Notes: generated from the letters alone by a model not told the origin. A DNA stretch of 64,000 nt from Sphingobacteriia bacterium (GCA_011390785.1 JAABRR010000003.1:62001-126000); one strand, 5' to 3'; positions 36,856 to 46,828 are shown, counted from the first letter of the stretch. A program made the numbers and translations.

Positions 36856-38385
36856 TTAGTGTTTAAAATGTCTGATTGATGTCATTACCATGCTCATTGA
36901 ATGTTTGTTGCAATAATCTACCGACTCATGATCGCGAAGCGAGCCTCCGGGCTGTATTACCGAAGTAATTCCGGCATTGTCTGCAATTTCAACACAATCG
37001 GGAAATGGAAAAAATGCATCAGAAGCCATTACCGCGCCTTTTAATGAGTGTTTAAACTCATTGGCTTTAACGATGGCTTGTTTTAGTGCATCTACCCTTG
37101 ATGTTTGACCGGTTCCGGATGCCAAAAGCTGTTTGTTGCCTGCCAAAACAATTGCGTTCGATTTGGTGTGTTTCACTATTTTGTTGGCAAACAGAAGGTC
37201 TTCTGCTGTTTTTTCGTCGGGAGTTAATTCTGTGGCAATTTTCCAGCTTTCTGGCTTTGTTTGGACCTGGTTGGCTGTTTGCAACAAAACTCCGTTCAGT
37301 GCCGAACGAAAAATAGTATCAGGGCTTTCGGTATTAATAATCTTTAAGATGATCCGATTTTTCTTTTGCTTTAAGATATTAAGGGCATCTTCATGATAAT
37401 CGGGTGCAAGTATTACTTCAAAGAACAATTCATTGATATGATACGCAGTATTGCCATCAATGTTACGGTTGGCAATTAAAATTCCGCCGAAAGCTGAAAC
37501 CGGATCTGAAGCCAGTGCTTCGCGGTATGCTTCACCAATGGTTTGGCGGCTGGCAACTCCACAGGCATTGGTATGCTTGATGATGGCAAAGGTGGGGTCT
37601 TCAAATTCTTTGATCAGCGAAACAGCACCGTCAACATCGAGTATATTGTTGTATGATAATTCTTTGCCATGTAGTTGGGTAAATACCTTTTCCAGATCCC
37701 CATAAAAAAAACCTTGTTGGTGGGGATTTTCACCATATCGCAACTCTTTTGATTTATGGATACTTTTCTTAAAAGTTGCCTGGCTACCGGAACTCATATA
37801 TTGGAAAATGGCAGTGTCATAATGAGATGAAACTCCAAAGGCATGGGCCGCAAACTCTTTCCGCTGACTGGGAGTGGTAGTTAATCCTTGTTTGTCAATA
37901 ATCTCAAGAGCAGGTTGATACATTTCTGATGAAGCTAAAACCCAGGTGCTTTCAAAATTTTTGGCAGCAGCACGAATAAGAGAAATGCCTCCAATATCAA
38001 TTTTTTCGATTATTTCCTGGGGTGTAGCTTTTTTCTCAAGGGTTTGCTCAAATGGATACAAATCTACAATAACCATATCGATGGGTGGAATCTCAAATTC
38101 ATTAAGTTCCTTAATGTCTGATTCCATTTGACGGCGGTACAAGATTCCGCCAAATATTTTCGGATGAAGGGTTTTTACCCTGCCCCCAAATACAGAAGGG
38201 TATTCAGTGAGTGTCTCTACTGGAGTAGCTTCATATCCCATTTTTTGAATATAATCAAGGGTACCACCTGTTGAATAAAGCTTTATGCCAGATTCTACCA
38301 GCTTTTGAATCAATTCTTTAGCCGGGTCTTTAAAAAATAAACTGATGAGTGCTGAGCGCACAGGAGTAAGGTTTTGGTTGTCCAT
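36856..38385 (-). CDS. purH: Bifunctional AICAR transformylase / IMP cyclohydrolase PurH
   Basis: PurH catalyses the last two steps of IMP synthesis. The 509-residue protein has the N-terminal IMP cyclohydrolase domain (LYSTGGTLDYIQ, GRVKTLHPKIFGGIL, IGGISLIRAAAKN) and the C-terminal transformylase domain with LRYGENPHQQ, AIIKHTNACGVA and SDPVSAFGGI, ending in QPGGSLRDHE. Motifs and length are typical. First gene of the purH-mreBCD set, with a -33/-7 pair upstream, divergent from yitT. Confidence 0.96.
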   Translation of the reverse strand: MDNQNLTPVRSALISLFFKDPAKELIQKLVESGIKLYSTGGTLDYIQKMGYEATPVETLTEYPSVFGGRVKTLHPKIFGGILYRRQMESDIKELNEFEIPPIDMVIVDLYPFEQTLEKKATPQEIIEKIDIGGISLIRAAAKNFESTWVLASSEMYQPALEIIDKQGLTTTPSQRKEFAAHAFGVSSHYDTAIFQYMSSGSQATFKKSIHKSKELRYGENPHQQGFFYGDLEKVFTQLHGKELSYNNILDVDGAVSLIKEFEDPTFAIIKHTNACGVASRQTIGEAYREALASDPVSAFGGILIANRNIDGNTAYHINELFFEVILAPDYHEDALNILKQKKNRIILKIINTESPDTIFRSALNGVLLQTANQVQTKPESWKIATELTPDEKTAEDLLFANKIVKHTKSNAIVLAGNKQLLASGTGQTSRVDALKQAIVKANEFKHSLKGAVMASDAFFPFPDCVEIADNAGITSVIQPGGSLRDHESVDYCNKHSMSMVMTSIRHFKH

Positions 38386-38418
38386 TATTATTTTGCCTTA
38401 TGGGGGTTAATCAAAAGG

Positions 38419-38447
38419 CAAAAGTAATAATAATGCCTGCAATTCAA
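38419..38447 (-). promoter_or_regulatory. Candidate promoter of purH-mreBCD (TTG -18 bp- TACTTTTG)
   Basis: On the minus strand a TTG at 38445-38447 is followed after 18 bp by TACTTTTG at 38419-38426, close to the Bacteroidota -33/-7 arrangement. It ends 33 bp before the purH ATG. Confidence 0.5.
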
Positions 38448-38495
38448 TGCGTATAAATACCTAAAAAAACACCACTTTTCATCAGAAAAACTGTT

Positions 38496-38503
38496 TACCT
38501 TTG
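38496..38503 (+). promoter_or_regulatory. Candidate -7 element (TACCTTTG) of the yitT-like gene
   Basis: TACCTTTG followed by CGC, 43 bp before the ATG at 38547. Full consensus match, divergent from the purH promoter. Confidence 0.5.
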
Positions 38504-38546
38504 CGCGAAAATTTTTTCAACCTAACCCTTAAATATTCAAACTGTT

Positions 38547-39452
38547 ATGGCTTATGTATCAAAGGAAAAACTGTTTTCCAGAAAATGGTTTTATGCTTAT
38601 TCACTTATTTTGGTGGGTTCTTTTGTAATGGCTGCCGGATTTGTTTTTTTTATTACACCTTATAAACTGGTGCCCGGGGGGGTGTATGGTATCGGGATTG
38701 TATTATATCATATCACCGATGAGCTTATTCCGGTTGGACTTACCGGCCTTGCTTTTAATATACCGCTCACTATAATAGGGGTAAAATTACTTGGGCCACG
38801 TTTTGGTGTAAAAACCATTGTAGGTTTTATCATGGCATCCGTTTTTATGGACGGACTTACCTGGTTTTGGGGAAACAGGCCTTTGGTTGAAGATGAAGCC
38901 CTGTTATCTTCTATTTTTGGTGGTATTTTGGTAGGTTTTGGGCTGGGACTAGTTTTTAAAGCAAAAGCGTCTTCGGGCGGGTCAACTATCATGGCTATGA
39001 TAGCAACGAAATATACCAGAGTGCCTATTGGTCAAACCCTTATGGTTATTGACTCAATTATTGTTCTCTTTGGACTTATTGCTTTCAGGCAGTGGGATAT
39101 CCCCTTGTATTCATGGATTGTTATCTTCATTACTGCCAAAATGATTGATGTTACAATGGAAGGTTTTAGTTATGAAAAGACCTTATTTATCATTTCAGAT
39201 AGGTATCAGGATATCAGTAATAAGATACTCAATGATCTAAAAAGAGGCGGTACTCTTTTGGATGGGAAAGGGATGTATAATAATGCAGAGAAGAAGATCA
39301 TCTTTGTAAATGTTTCAAGAAGAGAACTTTCTATCCTAACTGAATACATTAACGAAATCGATCCCAGAGCATTTTTAACAGTTATTGAAGCTTCAGAAAT
39401 ATTAGGAGAAGGGTTCAAGTCTTTAGAAAGCAAAGTGACTGATAGTCACTAA
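38547..39452 (+). CDS. YitT-family membrane protein
   Basis: A 301-residue protein with the YitT layout: about five membrane helices (first VGSFVMAAGFVFFITPYKLVPGG, with the conserved PGGVYGIG loop), FKAKASSGGSTIMAMI, then a soluble C-terminal DUF2179 domain from about residue 215 (YEKTLFIISDRYQDISNKI to FLTVIEASEILG). Function is not established for the family; a small-molecule transporter is a guess. It has its own promoter and its stop overlaps the convergent MFS gene by 4 bp. Confidence 0.92.
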   Translation: MAYVSKEKLFSRKWFYAYSLILVGSFVMAAGFVFFITPYKLVPGGVYGIGIVLYHITDELIPVGLTGLAFNIPLTIIGVKLLGPRFGVKTIVGFIMASVFMDGLTWFWGNRPLVEDEALLSSIFGGILVGFGLGLVFKAKASSGGSTIMAMIATKYTRVPIGQTLMVIDSIIVLFGLIAFRQWDIPLYSWIVIFITAKMIDVTMEGFSYEKTLFIISDRYQDISNKILNDLKRGGTLLDGKGMYNNAEKKIIFVNVSRRELSILTEYINEIDPRAFLTVIEASEILGEGFKSLESKVTDSH

Positions 39453-40687
39453 CCAATAGTTTTCTTTTTTTGCTTTTTAAAACCCCGGATAACAAATATC
39501 ATATTGGCAATAATTACGCCTGTAACAAGGTAATGTACCTGATTATAATTATACCCTAAGTTTAGCAGGTTGCTGTAAACGATGGGTCCTGCTGCTGTTG
39601 AGCTTATCATAACAAAGGTAAAAATGCTTCTTATGCTTCCCAGGCTTTTTACACCGTAGGTTTCGGCATATAAAGAATTGCCGGTAGTGGGATTTGCTCC
39701 GGCACTTACGCCGGTAAGAAACCAGAAAATTACGGCTGCTATGGGATGGTTAAACAAAGACAAAACCATTAATCCAATAGCCAGAGGTAAAAGAACAAAC
39801 GGGAATAACTTGCGGGCAGTAAAAATATCAATTAACTGGCCGGTGATTATTGAGAAACTCAGCGAACCAACTGCATAGGCTGTAATGCTTAATGCCATCC
39901 ATTCAACGGACCATCCCTTGTATTCGGCAATAAAAGTTTGGAAAAAAAACAAAGATGTTAGTGTAAAACCAACGATAAAAACTGTGGGAGAATAAATATA
40001 AAAGTTAAGATCGCCAATAATCTCTTTTTGGCTCCATTCCTTATCTGCTTTTTGGTCCGCTTCTGAGTTCTTGGTCTTTGATTGACGCAGCTCTTTAATA
40101 TTATTTTTACTAAATTTCCTTAGCAGCAGCCAAACAATCGGAATAAGAGATAGGGCAATAAAAAGACCACTTATAAGAAAAGATTCTCTCCAACCTGTAA
40201 AGGTAATTAATGATACTATGGAAATGGGGAAGATGGCTTCAGCCAAAGGATAACCGAGGTAGGCTAAGCTAAGGGCTTTTCCTCTTGAGTGCGTAAAATA
40301 TTTCCCCATAGCGGTCATGGATGTGTGAGACAATAGCCCTTGCCCAAAAAATCTCAGCATAAAAAAACTAAAGAAAATCATGACAAGATTTACGGAAAGA
40401 CCTGCCAGCAAATGAGCTACAATAAAACCACCTGCAACAACCATGGCAAATCTTATTAAGCGAACGCGATCAATTATTTTGCCTGCAAAAATAATGGTAA
40501 TGCCACTTGTTAAGGTAGCCAATGCATACAGAGTGCTAAAAAACGATTGGCTGATCTGGAAATCAGCTATTATTTCGGGTATGTAAAAAGATAAGAGAAA
40601 GGTTTGACCAAACCCTGAGTAAAAAGTTAACAAAATGGCAAACAACAGAATTTTTGTATTTGCCTTAAAAAACTGAAGATAGTTCAT
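39449..40687 (-). CDS. Major facilitator superfamily transporter
   Basis: A 412-residue protein with twelve predicted membrane helices in two halves, separated by a charged loop near residues 195-225 (RQSKTKNSEADQKADKEW). The segment GKIIDRVRLIRF after helix 2 is an MFS motif A relative. It resembles the oxalate/formate or monocarboxylate-type antiporters in general layout, but the substrate cannot be read. Convergent with the yitT gene (4-bp overlap), upstream of prfC on the map but with no shared promoter seen. Confidence 0.85.
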   Translation of the reverse strand: MNYLQFFKANTKILLFAILLTFYSGFGQTFLLSFYIPEIIADFQISQSFFSTLYALATLTSGITIIFAGKIIDRVRLIRFAMVVAGGFIVAHLLAGLSVNLVMIFFSFFMLRFFGQGLLSHTSMTAMGKYFTHSRGKALSLAYLGYPLAEAIFPISIVSLITFTGWRESFLISGLFIALSLIPIVWLLLRKFSKNNIKELRQSKTKNSEADQKADKEWSQKEIIGDLNFYIYSPTVFIVGFTLTSLFFFQTFIAEYKGWSVEWMALSITAYAVGSLSFSIITGQLIDIFTARKLFPFVLLPLAIGLMVLSLFNHPIAAVIFWFLTGVSAGANPTTGNSLYAETYGVKSLGSIRSIFTFVMISSTAAGPIVYSNLLNLGYNYNQVHYLVTGVIIANMIFVIRGFKKQKKKTIG

Positions 40688-40776
40688 TTAAACATTCTTT
40701 GACTATGATTGAGCGCCTGATTAGCCAATGGGTCATCTGGAATCTGATCCTATCTGCAATTTTTAATAGTTGGCAA

Positions 40777-42423
40777 CTAAACCACTTCCCACGAAAAGTG
40801 AAATTCAAGATCAGGGAAATTCTCCATTGATCTTTTTAGCATCCATTCTGATTCGGCAAGGAAAACGTTATTGTTGTATTTGTCAATGGCTATATTGCGA
40901 TGTTTCTGGTTAATAAAATCGCGAAGCTGAGCATTGTTGGATGATGTAACCCATACGGCTTTGTAAAAGTTCAGGAAGTCGAAACGGCATGAAGCACCAT
41001 ACTCCTGTAACAATCTGAATTGGATAACTTCAAACTGAAGTTCGCCCACCGTGCCGATTATGCGTCTGTTACCAGGTTGCTGGGTAAAAAGCTGTGCCAC
41101 ACCTTCATCAGTAAGCTGCCTGATTCCCTTTTCCAGTTGCTTGGCTTTCATGGGATCGGTATTGATCAGTTCCTTGAAAATTTCGGGTGAGAAAGTAGGA
41201 ATTCCTTTGAATATGTATTTCTCACCTTCTGTTAGCGTATCTCCTATCCTGAAATTCCCCGTATCATAAAGTCCCACAATATCACCTGGAAAGGCTTCGT
41301 CAATCACCGACTTATCATTGGCCATAAAGCTGGTAGGATTGCTGAATTTAAAAGTTTTTCCCTGCTTTACGTGCAAATAATTCTTGTTGCGCTCAAATTT
41401 TCCAGAGCAAACCCTTACAAAAGCAATTCTGTCCCTATGACGTGGATCGAGATTGGCATGTATTTTAAAAACGAAACCAGAGAACTTTTCTTCGTGAGGT
41501 TCAATATCGCGGAGGTCTGTTTTGCGCGGGGCAGGGTAGGGAGCAATTTGAATAAATGTTTCAAGCAATTCTTTTACTCCAAAGTTATTTAGCGCGCTTC
41601 CGAAAAAAACCGGGGCTACTTGTCCTGATAAATAATCCTTAACATCGAAAGGGTCATACACACCATCTATTAATTCGGCTTCTTCTCTTAAATAATCGGC
41701 ATATCTGGGGATTAATTCATCAAGCAGTGGGTCATTTAAGGAGCTGATATGGGTAATATCGTCCTCCAGCCTTTGTTTATTGGGTTTAAAAAAGTTGATA
41801 TTTTTATTTATAAGGTGATAAACGCCCTGAAATTCTCTGCCCATGCTTATAGGCCATGTAAGGGGTCTAACCTTAATATCGAGTTTTTCTTCAATCTCGT
41901 CAAGAATATCAAAAGGGCCTTGTCCTTCTCTGTCGAGTTTATTCACAAAAATAATAACTGGGGTATTGCGCATTCTGCAAACCTGCATTAGTTTTTCGGT
42001 TTGGGTTTCAACCCCTTTTGCTACATCGATTACCAGGATGACGCTGTCTACAGCAGTAAGTGTTCGATAGGTGTCTTCAGCAAAATCCTGGTGACCAGGG
42101 GTGTCGAGAAGATTTATTTTTACACCTCCGTATTCGAAGCCCATAACAGAAGTTGCCACAGAAATGCCACGCTGGCGTTCAATTTCCATAAAGTCGGATG
42201 TGGCTCCCTGTTTTATCTTATTCGATTTAACGGCTCCGGCAGTCTGAATGGCGCCTCCAAAGAGTAATAGTTTTTCTGTCAGTGTTGTTTTTCCTGCATC
42301 GGGGTGGCTGATAATACCAAAAGTCCTTCTTCTTTCTATTTCTTTTATTAAAGGATTTTTCTTTATTTTTCCTTGTAAAGTATTCGGTTCCAAATTGTTT
42401 CTTTTTAAATAGGATAATGCCAA
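40777..42423 (-). CDS. prfC: Peptide chain release factor 3 (RF3)
   Basis: RF3 is the GTPase that recycles RF1/RF2 from the ribosome. The 548-residue protein has the P-loop [15 protein letters not shown] near residue 39, the switch region [28 protein letters not shown] (G3), NKLDREG (G4) and the RF3 C-terminal domains with [13 protein letters not shown]. It is about 20 residues longer at the amino end than E. coli RF3; no closer start fits better. A TAGCTTTG element lies upstream. Confidence 0.95.
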   Translation of the reverse strand: MALSYLKRNNLEPNTLQGKIKKNPLIKEIERRRTFGIISHPDAGKTTLTEKLLLFGGAIQTAGAVKSNKIKQGATSDFMEIERQRGISVATSVMGFEYGGVKINLLDTPGHQDFAEDTYRTLTAVDSVILVIDVAKGVETQTEKLMQVCRMRNTPVIIFVNKLDREGQGPFDILDEIEEKLDIKVRPLTWPISMGREFQGVYHLINKNINFFKPNKQRLEDDITHISSLNDPLLDELIPRYADYLREEAELIDGVYDPFDVKDYLSGQVAPVFFGSALNNFGVKELLETFIQIAPYPAPRKTDLRDIEPHEEKFSGFVFKIHANLDPRHRDRIAFVRVCSGKFERNKNYLHVKQGKTFKFSNPTSFMANDKSVIDEAFPGDIVGLYDTGNFRIGDTLTEGEKYIFKGIPTFSPEIFKELINTDPMKAKQLEKGIRQLTDEGVAQLFTQQPGNRRIIGTVGELQFEVIQFRLLQEYGASCRFDFLNFYKAVWVTSSNNAQLRDFINQKHRNIAIDKYNNNVFLAESEWMLKRSMENFPDLEFHFSWEVV

Positions 42424-42454
42424 GAACTGAATTTGAGCTCTTTCAAATTTTTTG

Positions 42455-42462
42455 CAAAGCTA
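42455..42462 (-). promoter_or_regulatory. Candidate -7 element (TAGCTTTG) of prfC
   Basis: TAGCTTTG on the minus strand, 31 bp before the prfC ATG; full consensus match. Confidence 0.45.
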
Positions 42463-42582
42463 CAAAATAAAAAGGAAGGAATAAGGGCGGAGATAAGGGT
42501 AGCCTTTCAGGTTTTTCAGAGCAATTTCTGTTCGGGTAAAATGCCAGTTAAAGTTTATGTGCAGCATTACAATAAAGCTTTG

Positions 42583-42590
42583 TAAATTTG
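42583..42590 (+). promoter_or_regulatory. Candidate -7 element (TAAATTTG) of the M14 peptidase gene
   Basis: Full match to TAnnTTTG. Transcription would begin near 42597, so the in-frame TTG/ATG at 42588/42591 could not serve as starts; ATG 42633 or TTG 42717 would. Confidence 0.45.
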
Positions 42591-42632
42591 ATGATCTTTT
42601 TATATCATACTTATTCGCTCTTAATTCCTTCT

Positions 42633-45161
42633 ATGTTAAAAATTAGTACTTCTGTATCTCCTTTAAATAGTGAGATTCATGATTTTAATCCGGCAAAAGA
42701 TTGCACCATACCTGTTTTGAAAACTCCAAACCATTTTATCATTTTTGCTTTGGTAAGTATTTTTTTGCTTCTCAATATAACAGTATCTTATGGGCAAAGT
42801 AAGAAAGTAAACAGTGCCATAGGTGTTTTGCATGAAAACTCTCAGGTATATTTGAGTATCCCAGCCAGCAAATTAGACCCTTACCTTTCAGATATTGTTT
42901 CTATTGACTATTTCGAAAGAAACAGGGTATACCTCTACGCAAACCAGTCAGGGTTTGAGTATATCCTCTCAACAGGGATTGATTTCAGGCTTGAAAAAAG
43001 TCCGGGAATTGTTGATTTTGACCTGAATATGGTGGATGCCGGTGAACTTCTGAATAAAGACCTTACCAACAGTTGGGATTTTTATCCTACCTACGAAGCT
43101 TACATAGCCCTGATGAACAAGTTTGAAACTGATCATCCTGATCTGGTTAAAATTCATAATATCGGAACCACGGTATTGGGGCGTAGCCTTCTATTTGCCC
43201 AGATTGGGCCCAATGTAGAAGTTCCCAGGGCTGTGCCACAATTCATGTACACATCTACCATGCATGGCGACGAAACAACCGGTTTTATTGTTTCCCTGCG
43301 CCTTATTCATCATTTAATATCTTCTTATGGTGTTGATGAAGAGATAACTGATTTGATGAATAGTGTAGAAATATGGATTTGCCCCAACGAAAACCCAGAT
43401 GGAACCTACACAAACAACAACTCCACGGTTAATGGTGCTACCCGTTTTAATGCCAACAGCAAAGATTTGAACCGGAATTATCCCACTGTATTGCCTGGTA
43501 GCCCAAGCCCGCCCGAAACACCCATACAGCCCGAAACACAGGCCATGATGGATTTTGTATCCACGAAAAATTTTTCTCTGTCGGCCAATATGCATGGAGG
43601 TATTGAGCTGGTAAATTACCCGTTCGATGCGTGGTTGTCATCGCAGCAGTTACATGCCGATAACGATTGGTGGGAATTTACCATGAATGAGTTTGTTGAC
43701 ACTGTTCATGCCTATTCACCTTTGGGTTATATGACCGGGCAGGGTGGTGGTGTTACCCACGGTGGCGATTGGTATGTGGTATATGGGGGAAGGCAGGATT
43801 ACATGAACTGGTTTCATGGTTGCCGTGAGTTTACCCTTGAAATGAGTAACCAGAAACTCCTTAATCCCACGTTGTTACCTGCCCATTGGGAGTACAACTA
43901 TCGTTCATTGATTAATTACATACGGCATGCTACCTATGGATTTCAGGGTTTTGTAAAAAGTGCGGAAACAGAGGAGCCTGTCTTTGCTACCATTGAGCTT
44001 ACCGGGCATGATATCTATAATTCGGAAGTAAGCACCAGTATGCCTTTTGGTAATTTCAGCCGGCCCGTTTACGCAGGTACCTACGATCTTACCGTTATTG
44101 CTGATGGTTATCCAAATGCTACAATGGAAAATCTGGAAATTACAAACTACGAAAGGATTGATCTAAATATATTTCTGGGTGAAAATGCCGTCCCTGTTTA
44201 TGTTTATTCTTCCGATCATAGTGGTGGAAGCGTTGCTGGTTCAGGTATTTATCCGCCAGATTATAGTCTAACCATAAGTGCTGCACCCGCCGAAGGTTAT
44301 GAATTTCTCTATTGGGAAAATGAAGATGGTGAAGTGGTAAGCGAAGAGCAGGAATTTACGCTTACCGTATCTGATTCTGAAATCGTTTTCTATGCTATCT
44401 TTACTGTTATCCCCACGCAGTTTGCCATCCATTTTGCAACCGGTGCCGGCCAGGGAATTGTGAATGCCTTTGTGAATGGCAATTTAATAAACACAGGTTT
44501 TGTTGCTGATATTGGTTCTGATGTCTTGTTCAGTGCTATTCCGGCTACCGGCTATGCGGTGGAATCATGGGAGATAAATGGAAGCATAATCCCAGAATTT
44601 ACTGATAATGAGTATCTTGTTTCTGATCTTCATGAGATTATCAACCTGGAAACTAATTTTACCCTTGCGAATTATGAAGTTGTCGTAAATATAATGGATG
44701 AAACCGGTGGAAGTGTCATTGTTAGTCCGGAAAACGATACTTTCCATTATGGAGAATCGGTTACCTTAACCGCTGTTGCTGATGAAGGGTATTTCTTCCA
44801 CAGCTGGCTCAACGAACTGGGTGAGATACTTTCTAATTATGATAGTTATAGCTTTTCTATGCCCGCCAACAATCTGATCTTTGGCGCCCGTTTCGAACTG
44901 TTAAGTTCAGTAGCAGATTATGAAATGAATTCGGATGTAAAGATTTATCCCAATCCTGCAGAAAATCAACTAACCGTTGAGTCAGACTTTGAAATCAACT
45001 CTTACGAATTATATGATGAAAGTGGACGACTTGTATTGAGAAGGAGTGATTTGTCTGATCGTAATGCAGTAATAAACCTGGAAATGGCCTCTTCAGGATT
45101 TTATTTTATCAGAATCATTGGAAGTAAAAAATCAGTTACCAGCAAAATTCAGATTTTTTAA
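42633..45161 (+). CDS. T9SS-exported M14 zinc carboxypeptidase with InlB-like repeats
   Basis: Secreted M14 metallocarboxypeptidase. Zinc ligands appear in TMHGDETTG (H..E) and, about 100 residues on, in ANMHGGIE; the substrate/catalytic segments NENPDGTY, NRNYP and FTLEMSNQK (general-base Glu) follow in the usual order. After the catalytic domain come a carboxypeptidase regulatory-like beta domain (GFQGFVKSAETEEPVFATIEL), three divergent InlB-type repeats (with GYEFLYWENEDG, GYAVESWEING, GYFFHSWLNELG) and a T9SS sorting domain (VKIYPNPAENQLTVE onward). Start is uncertain: a TTG at 42717 gives the best signal peptide (KTPNHFIIFALVSIFLLL... VSYGQ); ATG 42633 is used here. Stands alone, convergent with panB. 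Confidence 0.88.
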   Translation: MLKISTSVSPLNSEIHDFNPAKDCTIPVLKTPNHFIIFALVSIFLLLNITVSYGQSKKVNSAIGVLHENSQVYLSIPASKLDPYLSDIVSIDYFERNRVYLYANQSGFEYILSTGIDFRLEKSPGIVDFDLNMVDAGELLNKDLTNSWDFYPTYEAYIALMNKFETDHPDLVKIHNIGTTVLGRSLLFAQIGPNVEVPRAVPQFMYTSTMHGDETTGFIVSLRLIHHLISSYGVDEEITDLMNSVEIWICPNENPDGTYTNNNSTVNGATRFNANSKDLNRNYPTVLPGSPSPPETPIQPETQAMMDFVSTKNFSLSANMHGGIELVNYPFDAWLSSQQLHADNDWWEFTMNEFVDTVHAYSPLGYMTGQGGGVTHGGDWYVVYGGRQDYMNWFHGCREFTLEMSNQKLLNPTLLPAHWEYNYRSLINYIRHATYGFQGFVKSAETEEPVFATIELTGHDIYNSEVSTSMPFGNFSRPVYAGTYDLTVIADGYPNATMENLEITNYERIDLNIFLGENAVPVYVYSSDHSGGSVAGSGIYPPDYSLTISAAPAEGYEFLYWENEDGEVVSEEQEFTLTVSDSEIVFYAIFTVIPTQFAIHFATGAGQGIVNAFVNGNLINTGFVADIGSDVLFSAIPATGYAVESWEINGSIIPEFTDNEYLVSDLHEIINLETNFTLANYEVVVNIMDETGGSVIVSPENDTFHYGESVTLTAVADEGYFFHSWLNELGEILSNYDSYSFSMPANNLIFGARFELLSSVADYEMNSDVKIYPNPAENQLTVESDFEINSYELYDESGRLVLRRSDLSDRNAVINLEMASSGFYFIRIIGSKKSVTSKIQIF

Positions 45162-45192
45162 CCGAATATTCACTTTTTTGCCTGCAAGCTGT

Positions 45193-46005
45193 TTAGTATT
45201 GTTCCCTTTCGTTCGGGAAATCCAGACTCTTCACATCGTGGATGTACATTTCTACCGCACCTTTCATCTCATCAAAAAGGTTATGGTATCTTCTTAAAAA
45301 TCTTGGAGAAAAATCGTGATTGATTCCCAGCATATCATGAATGACCAGAACCTGCCCATCCACATGATTTCCTGCGCCAATACCTATGGTTGGTATTTTT
45401 ATACTTTCGGTAACTTCTTTGGCCAGTGCCGATGGGATTTTTTCCAGAACAATTGAAAAACAGCCTGCTTCTTCGAGCAATTTAGCATCTTCGCGCAAAC
45501 AGTTGGCTTCTTCTTCTTCACGTGCACGAACCACGTAAGTTCCAAATTTATTGATAGATTGTGGCGTAAGCCCTAAATGGCCCATAACGGGGATGCCAGC
45601 AGAAAGGATCCGATCGATAGAATCTTTGATCTCTCGTCCACCTTCCATTTTTACGGCATTGGCATTCGATTCTTTCATGATGCGAATGGCTGAGCTGAGT
45701 GCTTCGCGGCTGTTCCCCTGGTAAGTGCCAAAAGGTAGATCAACCACAACCAATGCTCTTTCAACAGCACGCATTACCGAACTGGCATGATAGATCATTT
45801 CGTTGAGGGTTATGGGCAAAGTCGTTTTATGTCCGGCCATAACATTCGATGCACTGTCGCCAACCAAAATAACATCAATACCAGCAAAATCAATAATTTT
45901 TGCCATAGAATAATCATAGGCGGTAAGCATGGCAATTTTTTCACCCTTTAGCTTCATTTCCTGTAGCACATGGGTGGTAATCTTAGGAAAATTAGATGTT
46001 TTCAT
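45193..46005 (-). CDS. panB: 3-methyl-2-oxobutanoate hydroxymethyltransferase PanB
   Basis: PanB makes ketopantoate from alpha-ketoisovalerate and methylene-tetrahydrofolate in pantothenate synthesis. The 270-residue TIM-barrel protein has [60 protein letters not shown] and [18 protein letters not shown]. All are PanB signatures and the length is typical. It lies 32 bp after the ferritin-like gene on the same strand, so the two may be cotranscribed. Confidence 0.96.
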   Translation of the reverse strand: MKTSNFPKITTHVLQEMKLKGEKIAMLTAYDYSMAKIIDFAGIDVILVGDSASNVMAGHKTTLPITLNEMIYHASSVMRAVERALVVVDLPFGTYQGNSREALSSAIRIMKESNANAVKMEGGREIKDSIDRILSAGIPVMGHLGLTPQSINKFGTYVVRAREEEEANCLREDAKLLEEAGCFSIVLEKIPSALAKEVTESIKIPTIGIGAGNHVDGQVLVIHDMLGINHDFSPRFLRRYHNLFDEMKGAVEMYIHDVKSLDFPNEREQY

Positions 46006-46037
46006 TGCAATTTATTTCCTTATGTTAGGTCTGCTTA

Positions 46038-46541
46038 TTAAAATGGCCAGAAATTATTGTCGTACCATACTTTTTCTGTAAGCTGCTTATTGAGTTCCTG
46101 CAATAGTTTATGATGGCCTTTTTCCCAATCGGCAAGCCACTGATACAATTCTTTTTCGTTGGTATCGGTTGAATCATTGGCCCTTTTTTCGTAAACTTCA
46201 ATGGATTTATTCTCCATATCAATAGCAGCAGAAATAGCTGCTGATTCAAAACCAGCTCCGGAGATATCTTTTTTGATCTTTTCGGTAAGTATGCTATTGG
46301 CAATGGCGTCTTCGGCGGCTACTTTTTCCAGTTCGTTGGTGTCAAAAGTTTTGTTTTTCTTATAAAAAGCAAATTGTTTGGTCAGAAATTCAATATGAAC
46401 CTGCTCTTCATCGGCCATGGTTTTAAATATATTCTTTACCTCGGCACTGGGGGTTTGGTCTGCAACCATCTGATAAAGGCTTTTGCCGCGGTTTTCCATT
46501 ATAATGGCCTGCTTAAGAATGTCTGTTACCTGATTTTCCAT
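46038..46541 (-). CDS. Rubrerythrin-like ferritin-superfamily protein (no rubredoxin domain)
   Basis: A 167-residue four-helix protein with the di-iron pattern of the rubrerythrin/ferritin-like group: Glu in IIMENRGKSLY, DEEQVHIEFL, IDMENKSIEVYEK and a final KGHHKLLQEL. There is no C-terminal rubredoxin C-x2-C pair, unlike classical rubrerythrin. Family members reduce peroxide or store iron in anaerobes and microaerophiles. It is divergent from a Crp/Fnr gene and upstream of panB. A TATGTTTG element precedes it. Confidence 0.82.
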   Translation of the reverse strand: MENQVTDILKQAIIMENRGKSLYQMVADQTPSAEVKNIFKTMADEEQVHIEFLTKQFAFYKKNKTFDTNELEKVAAEDAIANSILTEKIKKDISGAGFESAAISAAIDMENKSIEVYEKRANDSTDTNEKELYQWLADWEKGHHKLLQELNKQLTEKVWYDNNFWPF

Positions 46542-46590
46542 GATGTGAATTTTTATAGGATGTATGAATCTTATGGTTTAATAATTATAT

Positions 46591-46598
46591 CAAACATA
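46591..46598 (-). promoter_or_regulatory. Candidate -7 element (TATGTTTG) of the ferritin-like gene
   Basis: TATGTTTG on the minus strand, 49 bp before the ATG at 46541. Confidence 0.45.
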
Positions 46599-46702
46599 GT
46601 GGTTTTTTGCGAATTGATGGTAAAAAGTTTCCGGTATTTTTTTAAGTTTACCTTCTACGCATGTAATTGGTATTGTAGTATAAGTTTAGAATTTTTCACT
46701 AC

Positions 46703-46758
46703 CTGATTACCCCTTTGAAGGCGGCCAGGGGGATGTTTTAACCTATAAGAAACATCCC
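46703..46758. repeat. REP-like intergenic palindromic element
   Basis: A G+C-rich patch in AT-rich DNA: CCCCTTTGAAGG followed by GGCCAGGGGGATGT, and a perfect 9-bp hairpin GGGATGTTT (46730) / AAACATCCC (ending 46758). Runs of the form CCCCTTTGAAGGGGG...GGGGGATGT are common as dispersed intergenic elements in Bacteroidota genomes as I recall them; this would be a degenerate copy. Only one copy is in the window. Confidence 0.4.
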
Positions 46759-46828
46759 AGTACGATTGGCTTCGCCGAACCCTAAAGAGTTTAATTACAA
46801 TTTACTTCTTTGCCCAAGGTAAAGTTTA

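Noticed and set aside
39434-39450. Inverted repeat AGTGACT-GAT-AGTCACT at the end of the yitT-like gene
   Set aside because: It overlaps the last codons and stop, lacks an adjacent T-run, and has different spacing from the GTGAC dyad at 47483, so I do not call it a terminator or an operator.
46025-46303. 92-residue frame overlapping the ferritin-like gene
   Set aside because: A same-strand, out-of-frame shadow of the ferritin-like gene with no family motif.
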